Positions 25,239 through 33,478 of a DNA stretch of 64,000 nucleotides are shown here, piece by piece. A program made the translations under genes and the position numbers. The stretch's first letter is position 1; every line of letters begins with the position of its first letter. Below the pieces are notes generated by a model, which was not told the DNA's origin, did no database searches, and was given only the letters and a program-made list of their open reading frames with translations. Source of the stretch: Clostridia bacterium (GTDB lineage Bacteria; Bacillota; Clostridia; Oscillospirales; CAG-272); assembly GCA_017536475.1 (NCBI GenBank), contig JAFXHH010000013.1, positions 99,869 through 163,868 of the forward strand. Reading direction: 5' to 3'.

Positions 25239-27020
25239 ATGGATAAAGACAAAAACACTTCTCAAGCCGAGACTCCGATCGAAAGCCCTCCCGCGCCAAA
25301 ACTCCCTAAGGGACTTGCAGTGACCTATATCGGTATCTTTGCCGCAATGCTGATCGTCCCCACTATAATTTGGGGCGCTTTGATGATCGCGTGCAGATTC
25401 TCGCCCGAGCTTTACAGCACGCTCAATCCCCCTACGAACGAGTCGCAGGGAATGGCGGGCAAGGACGTTGCTGATTTTCCCACGACCTTCAATATTAAGA
25501 CCTATACCGCAGAGATCGAGGCTTGGTACGACGATCATCTGCCCTTCAGAGCTATAATATACAATTCCTACGGAGACATAAAGGCGACGGTCGAAAAGCC
25601 CTACAACTCGACTATTCGCCCCGCACTCGTTGAGCTTTTCCATTCAAACGGGAACGGCGGATCTGCCGAACTGCCCGAGGAGACGATCGTCGACATTCTG
25701 GGTGATGGCACCCAATCGCCCGAAGAAAGCGAGGAGACCGTCCCGAACTTTGACAACGAAGAATCCTCTCCCTCGGATTGCGAGCACGTATACGGCGCAG
25801 GCGAGATCGAGGTCGAGCCGACCTGCACCGAATGGGGCGTTATGAAATATTCCTGCACGAAATGTTCCCATAGCTATCGAGAATACACCGCAAAGAAAGC
25901 ACACGATTATGCGGTTTTGACCGACACCTTCGATCTTGTGACCTGCGGCTCAAAATACGAGCGCTTTTTAAAGTGTAACGATTGCGGATACGAAAAGGAC
26001 GACTCGGGTATCAAGCAACACAAAAATCACAAAAAGATAAAGACGGTCAAGGCGTCGTATACCTCTTACGGATACACTCTGGCAAGCTGTAAATATTGCG
26101 GCGGTGAATACAGGACCGATATTAAAGCCAAGCTTTACGATACCTCTTCGGCGGTTGAACGCTATTGGAACAACATCACCATCGAGGGCAGATATCAGTG
26201 GTTGTATTATCTCGGTGATAACAGCATGGCGTACTATCAGGGCACCAATCTGCTGACCGAGGGCGAGCTTGCATACTATAATTCCATTCTCGTTCAGCTT
26301 AACGAGATATGTAAGGCAAAGGGAATCACCTTGCAAATATGCATCTGGCCGAACAAGGAACAGGTATATCCCGAGTATTATCTCGGCGCAGAGGTTGTCA
26401 ATGAGTACAAAAGAGTTGAAAGACTTGTGGATTATATACACGAGAATTCCGACGTTAAGATCATTTACCCATTGGCTGAGTTGACCGCCGCCAAGCCATA
26501 TTGGGAAACGTATTATAAGTTCGACACTCACTGGAATATGGCGGGCGGATTCATCGGACACCAGGCGATGCTTGAAAGTCTTGGTCTTGAGACCTCGAAT
26601 CTTTATCGTCTTCCCGTTTGGGAGTTTGATCGCAACGCGGGTGATCTTATATCTCTCGGAAATATTACCGGATCATATACGGGTGCGGTTGATTACAGCA
26701 TATCCTATCGCACGGATATAACGACAGATTCGTATTTCGGCGGAGATGGGGCGAATGATATCAGACATACCACTGCGGCGAATGCTACGAACGATTGCAA
26801 CTTCGTTATGCTTGCAGACTCTTACAGATGCTTCCAGTTGGATCTTCTCCAAAAGGATTTCTCCGACTGTTATCTCTGTCACAGAGGCCAAGTCAACGAA
26901 GCTATGACCGTAGATGCCATCAAAAACGCTGACATTCTCGTTCTTGCCGCCGTCGAGCGATACGATTACCAGATATTCGATACCGCTATCCAGATCATTA
27001 ACATTCTTTCACAGGAATGA
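25239..27020 (+). CDS. DHHW/AlgX-like protein with Cys-rich insert, partner of the MBOAT protein
   Basis: 593 residues. A cytoplasmic Pro-rich start is followed by one membrane segment (about 25-50). The pattern EIEAWYDDHLPFRAIIYN and later FDTHWNMAGGFIGH belong to the DHHW / AlgJ-AlgX SGNH-like group that completes O-acetylation outside the membrane. An S/E/P-rich linker (about 130-180) leads to a Cys-rich stretch (about 180-285) with several CxxC pairs (CTKC, CNDC, CKYC) and many K/H residues. Such CxxC repeats occur in clostridial surface proteins; metal binding is possible. The insert is the unusual part. Same operon as the MBOAT gene, closed by a terminator. Confidence 0.85.
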   Translation: MDKDKNTSQAETPIESPPAPKLPKGLAVTYIGIFAAMLIVPTIIWGALMIACRFSPELYSTLNPPTNESQGMAGKDVADFPTTFNIKTYTAEIEAWYDDHLPFRAIIYNSYGDIKATVEKPYNSTIRPALVELFHSNGNGGSAELPEETIVDILGDGTQSPEESEETVPNFDNEESSPSDCEHVYGAGEIEVEPTCTEWGVMKYSCTKCSHSYREYTAKKAHDYAVLTDTFDLVTCGSKYERFLKCNDCGYEKDDSGIKQHKNHKKIKTVKASYTSYGYTLASCKYCGGEYRTDIKAKLYDTSSAVERYWNNITIEGRYQWLYYLGDNSMAYYQGTNLLTEGELAYYNSILVQLNEICKAKGITLQICIWPNKEQVYPEYYLGAEVVNEYKRVERLVDYIHENSDVKIIYPLAELTAAKPYWETYYKFDTHWNMAGGFIGHQAMLESLGLETSNLYRLPVWEFDRNAGDLISLGNITGSYTGAVDYSISYRTDITTDSYFGGDGANDIRHTTAANATNDCNFVMLADSYRCFQLDLLQKDFSDCYLCHRGQVNEAMTVDAIKNADILVLAAVERYDYQIFDTAIQIINILSQE

Positions 27021-27026
27021 TAACGT

Positions 27027-27070
27027 AAAAAACCGCTTGATCCCTTGTGGGTCAAGCGGTTTTCCTTTTT
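27027..27070 (+). terminator. Intrinsic terminator, MBOAT/DHHW operon
   Basis: Stem AAAAACCGCTTGA / TCAAGCGGTTTT with an 11-nt loop, followed by a T-rich tail. It is A-rich on the other side, so it may also serve the convergent ABC-F gene. Confidence 0.9.
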
Positions 27071-27082
27071 GTTCAGACGAGG

Positions 27083-29029
27083 TCAGCCTTCGAGCTCCTC
27101 GTATATCTCGAGCAGACGCTCCTCGAGCTCGTTTTTCCGCAGGTCAAGCTCGGCGACCTTTTTGTAGTCCGTTGCGGCTTCTCCGTTCATCTGCTCGGAG
27201 ATCTCGTCAAGCTCGGATTCGAGCTTTTCCATCTCGGCGCGGAGCTTTGCAAGTCTCGTTGCCTTTTTTCTGGCTTCGGATGCCTCTTGCTTCGCCTTCA
27301 GATACTGCTCCTTGCCGCTTGGCGCGGTTGTCTTTTGCGGTTGTGGGGCTTCGGATGTTGTCATTCTTTCTTTTCTTGCCGAGGTAAATTCGCGGAATTC
27401 GGTGTACGCTTCTCCCTCTCTCGTTATCTGATAGTCAAACATATCGCCGTCGACGTATCCGTCGGGCTTGAGCTCGATTATTCGGCTTGCAAGCTTTTCG
27501 ATGAAATAACGGTCGTGCGAGACGGCGATGATCGTGCCGTCAAAATCCTCAAGCGCGGATTCGAGCGCCTCTCGGGAATCTATATCGAGATGGTTGGTCG
27601 GCTCATCGAGGATAAGCAGATTCATACGGGACAAAATGAGCTTGGAGAGTGTGAGGCGTGCTCTTTCTCCTCCCGAGAGCATTTTTACGGTCTTGAAAAC
27701 ATCCTCGCCGAAGAAATTGAACCAGGCGAGAGTCGATCGTATTTTTTGCTCGGGAAGGGTGGGGTAGTGATCCCAAAGCTCGTCGATGACGGTCTTATTT
27801 GGATCGAGATTTTGGTTTTCCTGATCGTAGTAGCCGATCTCGACGTTATACCCCTCCTCGATTTTTCCCGCCGTGGCGGTCAGCTTTTTCATCATAAGCT
27901 TTATCAGGGTGGACTTGCCGCAACCGTTCGGTCCGATGATCAGCAAGCGGTCGTTTCTTTTGACGAGAAAATTGAGGTCGCCAAACAGCTGCTTGTTTCC
28001 GAAACTCATCGCGAGGTCCTTGACGTTCAGCACGTCGTTTCCACTTGCGATGGCGGAGGTGAATTTCATTCTGATCGCTCGCTGCTCGGTCTCGGGCGCT
28101 TCAAGCTTTTCCATTTTGTCGAGCATTTTTTGGCGCGATTCGGCGGCGATGATGTTTCGCTCTCGATTCCATTGGCGCTGCTGGGCTATATAGGCTTCCT
28201 GCCTTGCGATCTCCTTTTGCTGCTCCTTGTAGTGCTTTTCGTATATCTCACGGTCGATCTTCCTCTGCTCCATGCTCTTGGTGTAATTTCCGTTATAAAG
28301 CTTTGCGCGATGATGCTCGATGGCGAGGGTCTTATTGGTTATGCGGTCTAGAAAATAGCGGTCGTGGGAGATCACCATTACGCATTTTTTGTATTGCGCG
28401 AGATAGTTTTCGAGCCAGCCGAGCGTTTCGATGTCAAGGTGGTTGGTCGGCTCGTCGAGCATCAATATGTCGGGTTCCTGACAGAGCTCTATCGCGAGAG
28501 CGAGGCGTGTTCTTTGTCCTCCTGAGAGCAGAGAGACGTTCATATTTATCTGGTCGTCGTCAAAGCCGAGCTTTTGAAGTATCGAGCGACATCTGCCTCT
28601 GAACTCAAGACCTCCGTCGCGGATGAATTTGTCGTTGAGCGACATATATTCGTTAGTATATATGCTATGCTTTGCATCGGTGTGATCAGCAAGCAACCCC
28701 TCAAGCTCCGAGAGGCGCTTTTCCGCCGCGAGAAGTGCGGGGAAGGCGGCGTACATATGCTCAAGCGCGGTCGTTCCCTCCGAGGCCTCCGCATCGGAGA
28801 AAGCGCCGTACTGAGAAAGTATGCCGACGGTCTTGCCCTTGGATATATAAATTTCTCCCTCTTCCGCCTCGTATTCGCCTGTTATCAGCTTAAATAACGA
28901 GGTCTTTCCGCTTCCGTTCGCGCCGATGATGCCGAGCTTATCGTTTTCCTCGAGAGAAAACGAAACCTTTTCAAGTATCGAGGTCGTTCCGAAACGGAGG
29001 GTGAGGTTGTTTACGCTTATTGCTATCAT
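27083..29029 (-). CDS. ABC-F family ATPase
   Basis: 648 residues, two ABC domains and no membrane part. Walker A: GANGSGKTS (about 36) and GPNGCGKST. Signature: LSGGQRTRLALA and LSGGERARLTLS. Walker B: ILMLDEPTNHLDI and LLILDEPTNHLDI. The linker between them is charged and helical, and a C-terminal coiled coil (about 545-648) follows, as in Uup/YdiF-type proteins. ABC-F proteins act at the ribosomal E site to relieve stalls, some giving antibiotic resistance. Nothing here points to resistance rather than housekeeping. ATG 29029 has AAGGAA upstream. Confidence 0.93.
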   Translation of the reverse strand: MIAISVNNLTLRFGTTSILEKVSFSLEENDKLGIIGANGSGKTSLFKLITGEYEAEEGEIYISKGKTVGILSQYGAFSDAEASEGTTALEHMYAAFPALLAAEKRLSELEGLLADHTDAKHSIYTNEYMSLNDKFIRDGGLEFRGRCRSILQKLGFDDDQINMNVSLLSGGQRTRLALAIELCQEPDILMLDEPTNHLDIETLGWLENYLAQYKKCVMVISHDRYFLDRITNKTLAIEHHRAKLYNGNYTKSMEQRKIDREIYEKHYKEQQKEIARQEAYIAQQRQWNRERNIIAAESRQKMLDKMEKLEAPETEQRAIRMKFTSAIASGNDVLNVKDLAMSFGNKQLFGDLNFLVKRNDRLLIIGPNGCGKSTLIKLMMKKLTATAGKIEEGYNVEIGYYDQENQNLDPNKTVIDELWDHYPTLPEQKIRSTLAWFNFFGEDVFKTVKMLSGGERARLTLSKLILSRMNLLILDEPTNHLDIDSREALESALEDFDGTIIAVSHDRYFIEKLASRIIELKPDGYVDGDMFDYQITREGEAYTEFREFTSARKERMTTSEAPQPQKTTAPSGKEQYLKAKQEASEARKKATRLAKLRAEMEKLESELDEISEQMNGEAATDYKKVAELDLRKNELEERLLEIYEELEG

Positions 29030-29077
29030 TTTCGTTCCTTTTGTCGCAGAGTTTATTTTATTTCATTTTTCAGTTAC

Positions 29078-29106
29078 TTGACTTTTGATCAAATATAAGC
29101 TATAAT
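29078..29106 (+). promoter_or_regulatory. Sigma-A promoter of gpsA
   Basis: TTGACT at 29078-29083, 17-nt spacer, perfect TATAAT at 29101-29106. Leader about 95 nt. Confidence 0.85.
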
Positions 29107-29207
29107 ATAACGAAGACACTTAATATTGTATCATTTTTAGTTGTTTTTGTCAATGCAGGCTAATAAATTAGTTTTTGCAAGTTAAAATGAAAGGCTTTGC
29201 TTACTAT

Positions 29208-30170
29208 ATGAAAATTTGTGTTGCCGGCTGCGGACGCTGGGGCTCTCTTATTACCTGGTATCTCGCCGAAAAGAAAGATTTTCCCGTAACTCTTTACGGC
29301 CGTCCCGAATCCAAGCATATTCAGAGATTTTTGACGGAGAGACGAAACGATCTTCTGGTTCTGCCCGAGTCGGTTGAGATCTCTACCGATATTTCCTGCT
29401 TTGAAGCTGCTGACGTTATAATTATTTCGATAAATTCACAATCGCTTGATTCGTTTTTGCGCGAACTCGAGCCTCTCGGTCTTAAAAACAAGATCTTCGT
29501 TCTTTGCATGAAGGGAATTGAGATCTCTACGGGTCGCCGACTCTCCGAGATCGCCAAGGAAAACGTCGATCCCTCAAACAAGGTTGCCGTTTGGCTCGGT
29601 CCCGGTCACGTTCAAGAGTTTTACGCAGGAATACCGAACTGTATGGTCATCGACAGCGAGGACGAGCAGACCAAGCATCTGCTTGTCGATTCGTTTTCAA
29701 GCGAGCTGATAAGATTTTACTACGGCGAGGATATGATCGGGAACGAGATCGGCGCGGCGGCGAAAAACGTTATCGGTATTGCCGCGGGAATTCTCGACGG
29801 AAGCGGTCTTTCAACTCTCAAGGGCGCTTTGATGTCAAGAGGAACGAGGGAGGTCGCAAGACTTATCTCGGCTATGGGCGGTAATCAGCTTTCTGCATAC
29901 GGTCTTTGCCATCTCGGTGATTACGAGGCGACCGTCTTCTCAAAATTCAGTCACAACCGCGAGTTTGGAGAAAGGATCGCCAAGGGAGAGTCGTTTGACA
30001 AGCTTGCGGAGGGATATTACACGGTCAGAGCACTTATGGATCTTTGCGAAAAATATTCGGTTGAGATGCCCATTTGCCGTGAGGTATACGAAACCATTTA
30101 TGAGGGCAAGAGCTGCCGTGATGCGATAGACAGCCTTTTCGGGCGTAGCATCAAGTCGGAATTTAATTAA
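29208..30170 (+). CDS. gpsA: NAD(P)H-dependent glycerol-3-phosphate dehydrogenase
   Basis: 320 residues. The dinucleotide site is VAGCGRWGS at the N-terminus (G.G.WG is the GpsA variant). It also has CMKGIE, WLGPGHVQEF, GNEIGAAAKNVIGIAAG with the catalytic Lys, and GLCHLGDYEATVFS. It reduces dihydroxyacetone phosphate to glycerol 3-phosphate for phospholipid synthesis. Family members commonly have GPNHA/GPSFA where this has GPGHV. Several in-frame starts lie upstream; ATG 29208 begins exactly at the Rossmann strand. Confidence 0.92.
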   Translation: MKICVAGCGRWGSLITWYLAEKKDFPVTLYGRPESKHIQRFLTERRNDLLVLPESVEISTDISCFEAADVIIISINSQSLDSFLRELEPLGLKNKIFVLCMKGIEISTGRRLSEIAKENVDPSNKVAVWLGPGHVQEFYAGIPNCMVIDSEDEQTKHLLVDSFSSELIRFYYGEDMIGNEIGAAAKNVIGIAAGILDGSGLSTLKGALMSRGTREVARLISAMGGNQLSAYGLCHLGDYEATVFSKFSHNREFGERIAKGESFDKLAEGYYTVRALMDLCEKYSVEMPICREVYETIYEGKSCRDAIDSLFGRSIKSEFN

Positions 30171-30184
30171 ATTATCACAAAAGC

Positions 30185-30220
30185 AAAAAGCACCGAAGTC
30201 TATTGATTTCGGTGCTTTTA
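30185..30220. terminator. Bidirectional terminator between gpsA and the CHAP gene
   Basis: Stem AAAAGCACCGAA / TTCGGTGCTTTT with a 10-nt loop. T runs occur on both strands. Confidence 0.9.
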
Positions 30221-30221
30221 G

Positions 30222-31694
30222 TTATTTAATTTTGCGTTTTTGGCTTGCAAAGCATATTGAAAGGCCAAGTGCGAGTAAGCTCGGCAGTATACTGAACGCC
30301 GCGCTTGATCTGCAACCGAAGACGCTTGCTTTTTCGGAATATACCGCGGTATATACTGTGCTTTCGGTTATTTTCAGGGGGATCTCATCGACACCCCAGC
30401 CCTCAAAGCGCTCATTGTCAACCTCGGGCGGCTCGATAACGGTTCCGTAATATCCTTTGATCTCCTTGAGCACTTTTCCGTCGGAATCGGCAAAGGTGAC
30501 AGTGTACAAGGTCTCGTCCCATTCGGCAACGAGGGTCGTCTTCGCATCAATATCAACAAGCGTCTCCCCCGATCGCAAAAGCTCTCCCGTTTTTGTATCC
30601 TTCCAGCCGACGAACCCTGCGGTCTCATTTGTGATTTCGGGATCGGGAAGAGTTATCGTAGTAGACGGAAGCACCGCGTATCTCGTGACGTATTCATTCT
30701 CCGTATCGTAAATGAGCTCTATTGCTTCCGTCGCTCCGTCCGACGATATCTGAACGGATTTTTTTGCCGCTTTCGCGTAACCTTCGCGGGTCTTGCCGTC
30801 TTTTTGGTAGCTGATCTTGAAGAAATCGCCGTAGCGCTCTTTTACCGTGAAAAGCTCGTAAGCGCCTAAAACGTCGACCTTTTTGCCCGATCTTTCGTCT
30901 GAATAGACGTTCATTTCACCCTTTGAGATATAGAGTCCCGAGGACATTTCTTCTCCCGAACGGTCTACCTTCAAGACCGTTTCATCGGTCTTATATACGG
31001 GAGATGCGTATGCAACTATGTAGCTGTCCGAAAGCTTATACGATTTCAAGCAGACGTAATGCCCTGCGGTCGAGAGGGCGCTGCCGCTTGAGGCGTTTCC
31101 TTCGATAGTATAGACTCGGTCTTCGTCGGAATAAAGTACTATTCCTATGTGAGTGGAGGTCACAGAGCTGTCCGCATCCTTGAAAAAGATGAGGTCCGCC
31201 GTTTTGGGAGCGTAATCCTTTTTTGCTTCGTATATTCCCATATCCTTGCAGTCCGCAAGCCAACGTCGGCAGCTTACCTCCGTGCCCGACACGGTCTTTT
31301 CCACTCTCGCTTGACGCAGGCACCAATTTACGAACGCGGCGCACCAAGCGTATCCGTAGCTCAGTCCGTTACCCTCCTGGTTGTCGAGCTTGCCGTAAAG
31401 AACGTTGTATTCAACGAAATTTTTCGTGCCCTCGGAATTCATTCCGTCAAGGTCGGCGTCGCTGTCGCCCTCGTGATATCCGAGCTGTGAGAGCGCTATT
31501 GCGATAACGTCGGTCGCCTGATCGCCCGTCAGCTCTATTCTCCGAAGATGCTCGTAATATTTACTGCTTTTGTACTCCTCAGATACCTGATAGGTCTCCG
31601 TCACCGCCGAGATCTCAACCGCGCACAGACCCGATGCCGTGGTGATCATCAAAGCAAAAAGAAGCATCCCCGCTATTGCTTTTTTTATTTTCAT
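30222..31694 (-). CDS. Secreted CHAP-domain protein with SH3 and InlB-type repeats and C-terminal anchor
   Basis: 490 residues. A signal peptide (1-25, hydrophobic LLFALMITTASGLCA) is followed by a CHAP/NlpC-like domain at about 60-225: YAWCAAFVNWC has the catalytic Cys, STHIGIVLY the His, and IEGNAS follows. About 250-325 looks like an SH3-type module. Two Listeria-Bacteroides repeats (each with F.GW) cover about 330-450. A final hydrophobic segment plus KRKIK anchors it; no LPxTG is seen. Probably a surface peptidoglycan amidase or endopeptidase. It has a consensus promoter and GGAG before the ATG. Confidence 0.85.
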   Translation of the reverse strand: MKIKKAIAGMLLFALMITTASGLCAVEISAVTETYQVSEEYKSSKYYEHLRRIELTGDQATDVIAIALSQLGYHEGDSDADLDGMNSEGTKNFVEYNVLYGKLDNQEGNGLSYGYAWCAAFVNWCLRQARVEKTVSGTEVSCRRWLADCKDMGIYEAKKDYAPKTADLIFFKDADSSVTSTHIGIVLYSDEDRVYTIEGNASSGSALSTAGHYVCLKSYKLSDSYIVAYASPVYKTDETVLKVDRSGEEMSSGLYISKGEMNVYSDERSGKKVDVLGAYELFTVKERYGDFFKISYQKDGKTREGYAKAAKKSVQISSDGATEAIELIYDTENEYVTRYAVLPSTTITLPDPEITNETAGFVGWKDTKTGELLRSGETLVDIDAKTTLVAEWDETLYTVTFADSDGKVLKEIKGYYGTVIEPPEVDNERFEGWGVDEIPLKITESTVYTAVYSEKASVFGCRSSAAFSILPSLLALGLSICFASQKRKIK

Positions 31695-31739
31695 TTATTT
31701 TTCTCCGTATGTACAGGATCGTTTTTCCATTATAAGAAT

Positions 31740-31768
31740 ATTATATCATTTATGTTTTTATTTGTCAA
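31740..31768 (-). promoter_or_regulatory. Consensus sigma-A promoter of the CHAP gene
   Basis: On the minus strand TTGACA (31768-31763), 17-nt spacer, TATAAT (31745-31740), both perfect. Confidence 0.9.
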
Positions 31769-31869
31769 GTCGCTTGCTTTGGCGACAGACGTTGAAATTG
31801 ATCGCTTTTGCACGAGATCAAACAGCTGACGTTAAAAGAAAAAGTCTTCCAAAATCAACCAAAGGTTTA

Positions 31870-31898
31870 TTGACTTTTTGTTGCCGCGGTATTATAAT
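31870..31898 (+). promoter_or_regulatory. Sigma-A promoter of the Xre regulator transcript
   Basis: TTGACT at 31870-31875, 17-nt spacer, perfect TATAAT at 31893-31898. The leader to the xre gene is about 230 nt and holds a short ORF. Confidence 0.85.
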
Positions 31899-31963
31899 AT
31901 GGTTATCGGTCTGTCGGCATAGACCCCGACGGAGCGAAATTTTATGAAAAGGAGGCGACTTGA

Positions 31964-32014
31964 ATGATTTCTACACGCTATGGATACTGCAAACTCGCCT
32001 CGGAGTCGGTCTAA
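31964..32014 (+). CDS. 16-residue leader ORF upstream of the Xre gene
   Basis: ATG 31964, stop TAA at 32014, product MISTRYGYCKLASESV. It has AAGGAGG nine nt before the ATG, stronger than the site of the regulator itself, and lies in the leader of a good promoter. A hairpin CCTTGG / CCGAGG follows about 40 nt later. It may be a regulatory upstream ORF; no enrichment for one amino acid is seen. It could also be a chance ORF or remnant. Confidence 0.4.
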   Translation: MISTRYGYCKLASESV

Positions 32015-32132
32015 GGCAAAAAAAGGATGCTGACCTTGGTTTGCCGAGGCTCTTTGCGGCGATTTATCCCAAAAAACCGAGCGTGCTTATTGCAGAGGTG
32101 CGCTCGCGCGAATTGCAGCAAGGAGTTAGCAG

Positions 32133-32375
32133 ATGATAGACACAAACAATTTGGGCAGGAAGATCGCAGATGCCAGAAAGCGCTCGAAGCTTACGCAAAA
32201 TGACCTTGCACTTCGGGTCGGCGTTACGGCACAGGCGGTCTCCAAGTGGGAGCAGGGAAGATCCTGCCCCGACATTGCCATTCTCGATGAAATTGCCGAC
32301 GCCCTTGGCATTTCGCTCTTTGAGCTTTTGGGAGTGGACGAGCGCGACGCTTTTCTGTCGAAACACGGCTCGTGA
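32133..32375 (+). CDS. Xre family transcriptional regulator, single-domain
   Basis: 80 residues, almost entirely an HTH_3 domain: RKIADARKRSKLTQNDLALRVGVTAQAVSKWEQGRSCPDIAILDEIADALGI in pieces gives the five-helix fold, with AVSKWEQG as the recognition part. No ligand-binding or peptidase domain. AAGGAG lies seven nt before ATG 32133. It is followed by a terminator, so probably a monocistronic small repressor with unknown target, perhaps its own promoter. Confidence 0.9.
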   Translation: MIDTNNLGRKIADARKRSKLTQNDLALRVGVTAQAVSKWEQGRSCPDIAILDEIADALGISLFELLGVDERDAFLSKHGS

Positions 32376-32433
32376 TTTTCTCTTTTTCGAGCTTTTGCCT
32401 GAGCCTTGGTCGACAGATCGCGTGCGAAAAATC

Positions 32434-32463
32434 AGTCTCACCCGTGCGGTGAGGCTTTTTTCT
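32434..32463 (+). terminator. Intrinsic terminator of the Xre gene
   Basis: A 9-bp stem AGTCTCACC / GGTGAGGCT (one G-U) with loop CGTGC, followed by seven T residues. Confidence 0.85.
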
Positions 32464-32484
32464 TTGAAAAATATCGAAAAAGTA

Positions 32485-32513
32485 TTTACTTTTTTCATTT
32501 CGGATGGTATAAT
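32485..32513 (+). promoter_or_regulatory. Probable sigma-A promoter of the histidine phosphatase gene
   Basis: TTTACT at 32485-32490, 17-nt spacer, perfect TATAAT at 32508-32513. Confidence 0.65.
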
Positions 32514-32586
32514 TCAGGTGGAAATATTCAATTTGTCAGCGGCCGCAATCTCAGACGGCTTGCCGACTCGTATACGGAGGTATGAC

Positions 32587-33306
32587 ATGATACTTTACTA
32601 CGTCAGACACGGAGACCCGATCTATAATCCCGACAGTCTTACTCCTCTCGGACACCGTCAAGCCGAGGCGGTCGGCAGACGCTTTGCGGTGCATGGGCTT
32701 GACAAAATATATTCGTCTCCCTCCGTCCGTGCAAGGCAGACCGCTATGCCGACCTGCGAGATCTTGAAAAAGGATATGGTCGTGCTTGATTGGTGCTGTG
32801 AGTCGCTCGCATGGAACGATATGACCGTTGAATATGAGCCGGGAAAGCTGACCTGGGCGTTTTTCCACGGACCGACAAGAGATCTTTTCACCTCCCCCGA
32901 GGTAAGAGCGCTCGGCGACAAATGGTACACATATCCCGCGTTTGAAAATACCCGCTTTGAAGCGGGAGTGAAGCGGGTGCGCGAGGAGGCGGACAAGCTT
33001 ATGCTGTCGCTGGGTTACAGACACGCTGCGGAAAGAAGCGGATATATTGCCGAGGAGCCGACGAACGAAAGGGTCGCGTTGTTTGCTCATCAGGGCTTCG
33101 GTCTGTTGTTTTTGAGCACGATACTCGATATTCCGTACAACGATTTTTCCACCCGATTTGACATCGGTCACACGGGCGTTACGGTGATAGAGTTTTCAGC
33201 ATCAAAGGGCGGATTTTGCATTCCGAAGGTGCTTCAGCACTCGAACGACTCGCATCTTTACAAAGAGGGGCTTGGCACGAGCTATCAGAACAGAATATTT
33301 ATTTGA
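32587..33306 (+). CDS. Histidine phosphatase family protein
   Basis: 239 residues. The catalytic RHG motif is at the N-terminus (YYVRHGDP); SSPSVRARQTA has the second Arg; CCESLAWND is a Glu-containing region and FAHQGFGLL supplies the C-terminal His. This is the phosphoglycerate-mutase-like phosphatase fold. The substrate cannot be inferred. GGAGGT precedes ATG 32587 by seven nt. Single gene with promoter and terminator. Confidence 0.88.
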   Translation: MILYYVRHGDPIYNPDSLTPLGHRQAEAVGRRFAVHGLDKIYSSPSVRARQTAMPTCEILKKDMVVLDWCCESLAWNDMTVEYEPGKLTWAFFHGPTRDLFTSPEVRALGDKWYTYPAFENTRFEAGVKRVREEADKLMLSLGYRHAAERSGYIAEEPTNERVALFAHQGFGLLFLSTILDIPYNDFSTRFDIGHTGVTVIEFSASKGGFCIPKVLQHSNDSHLYKEGLGTSYQNRIFI

Positions 33307-33321
33307 AATTCTTGACTTTTG

Positions 33322-33360
33322 GGACTTGCGCGGCGCATTGCCGCGCAAGTCCTGTTTTTT
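33322..33360 (+). terminator. Intrinsic terminator
   Basis: A perfect 13-bp stem GGACTTGCGCGGC / GCCGCGCAAGTCC with a 5-nt loop, followed by TGTTTTTT. Confidence 0.95.
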
Positions 33361-33392
33361 AGCGTTATTTGCAAAAAATATGGCAATTTCTA

Positions 33393-33421
33393 TTGATTTT
33401 TTATCCTATATATGATATACT
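33393..33421 (+). promoter_or_regulatory. Sigma-A promoter of the GH78-like gene
   Basis: TTGATT at 33393-33398, 17-nt spacer, TATACT at 33416-33421. Confidence 0.7.
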
Positions 33422-33478
33422 TACTCTGTGTGAATATGCTCGCACGAATTCTTTTTCTTACGAAAGGCTTATGATATT

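Noticed and set aside
32170..32586. Open frame joining the Xre region to the histidine phosphatase
   Set aside because: It overlaps the Xre gene in another frame and crosses a terminator; the phosphatase starts at ATG 32587 with its own ribosome site.
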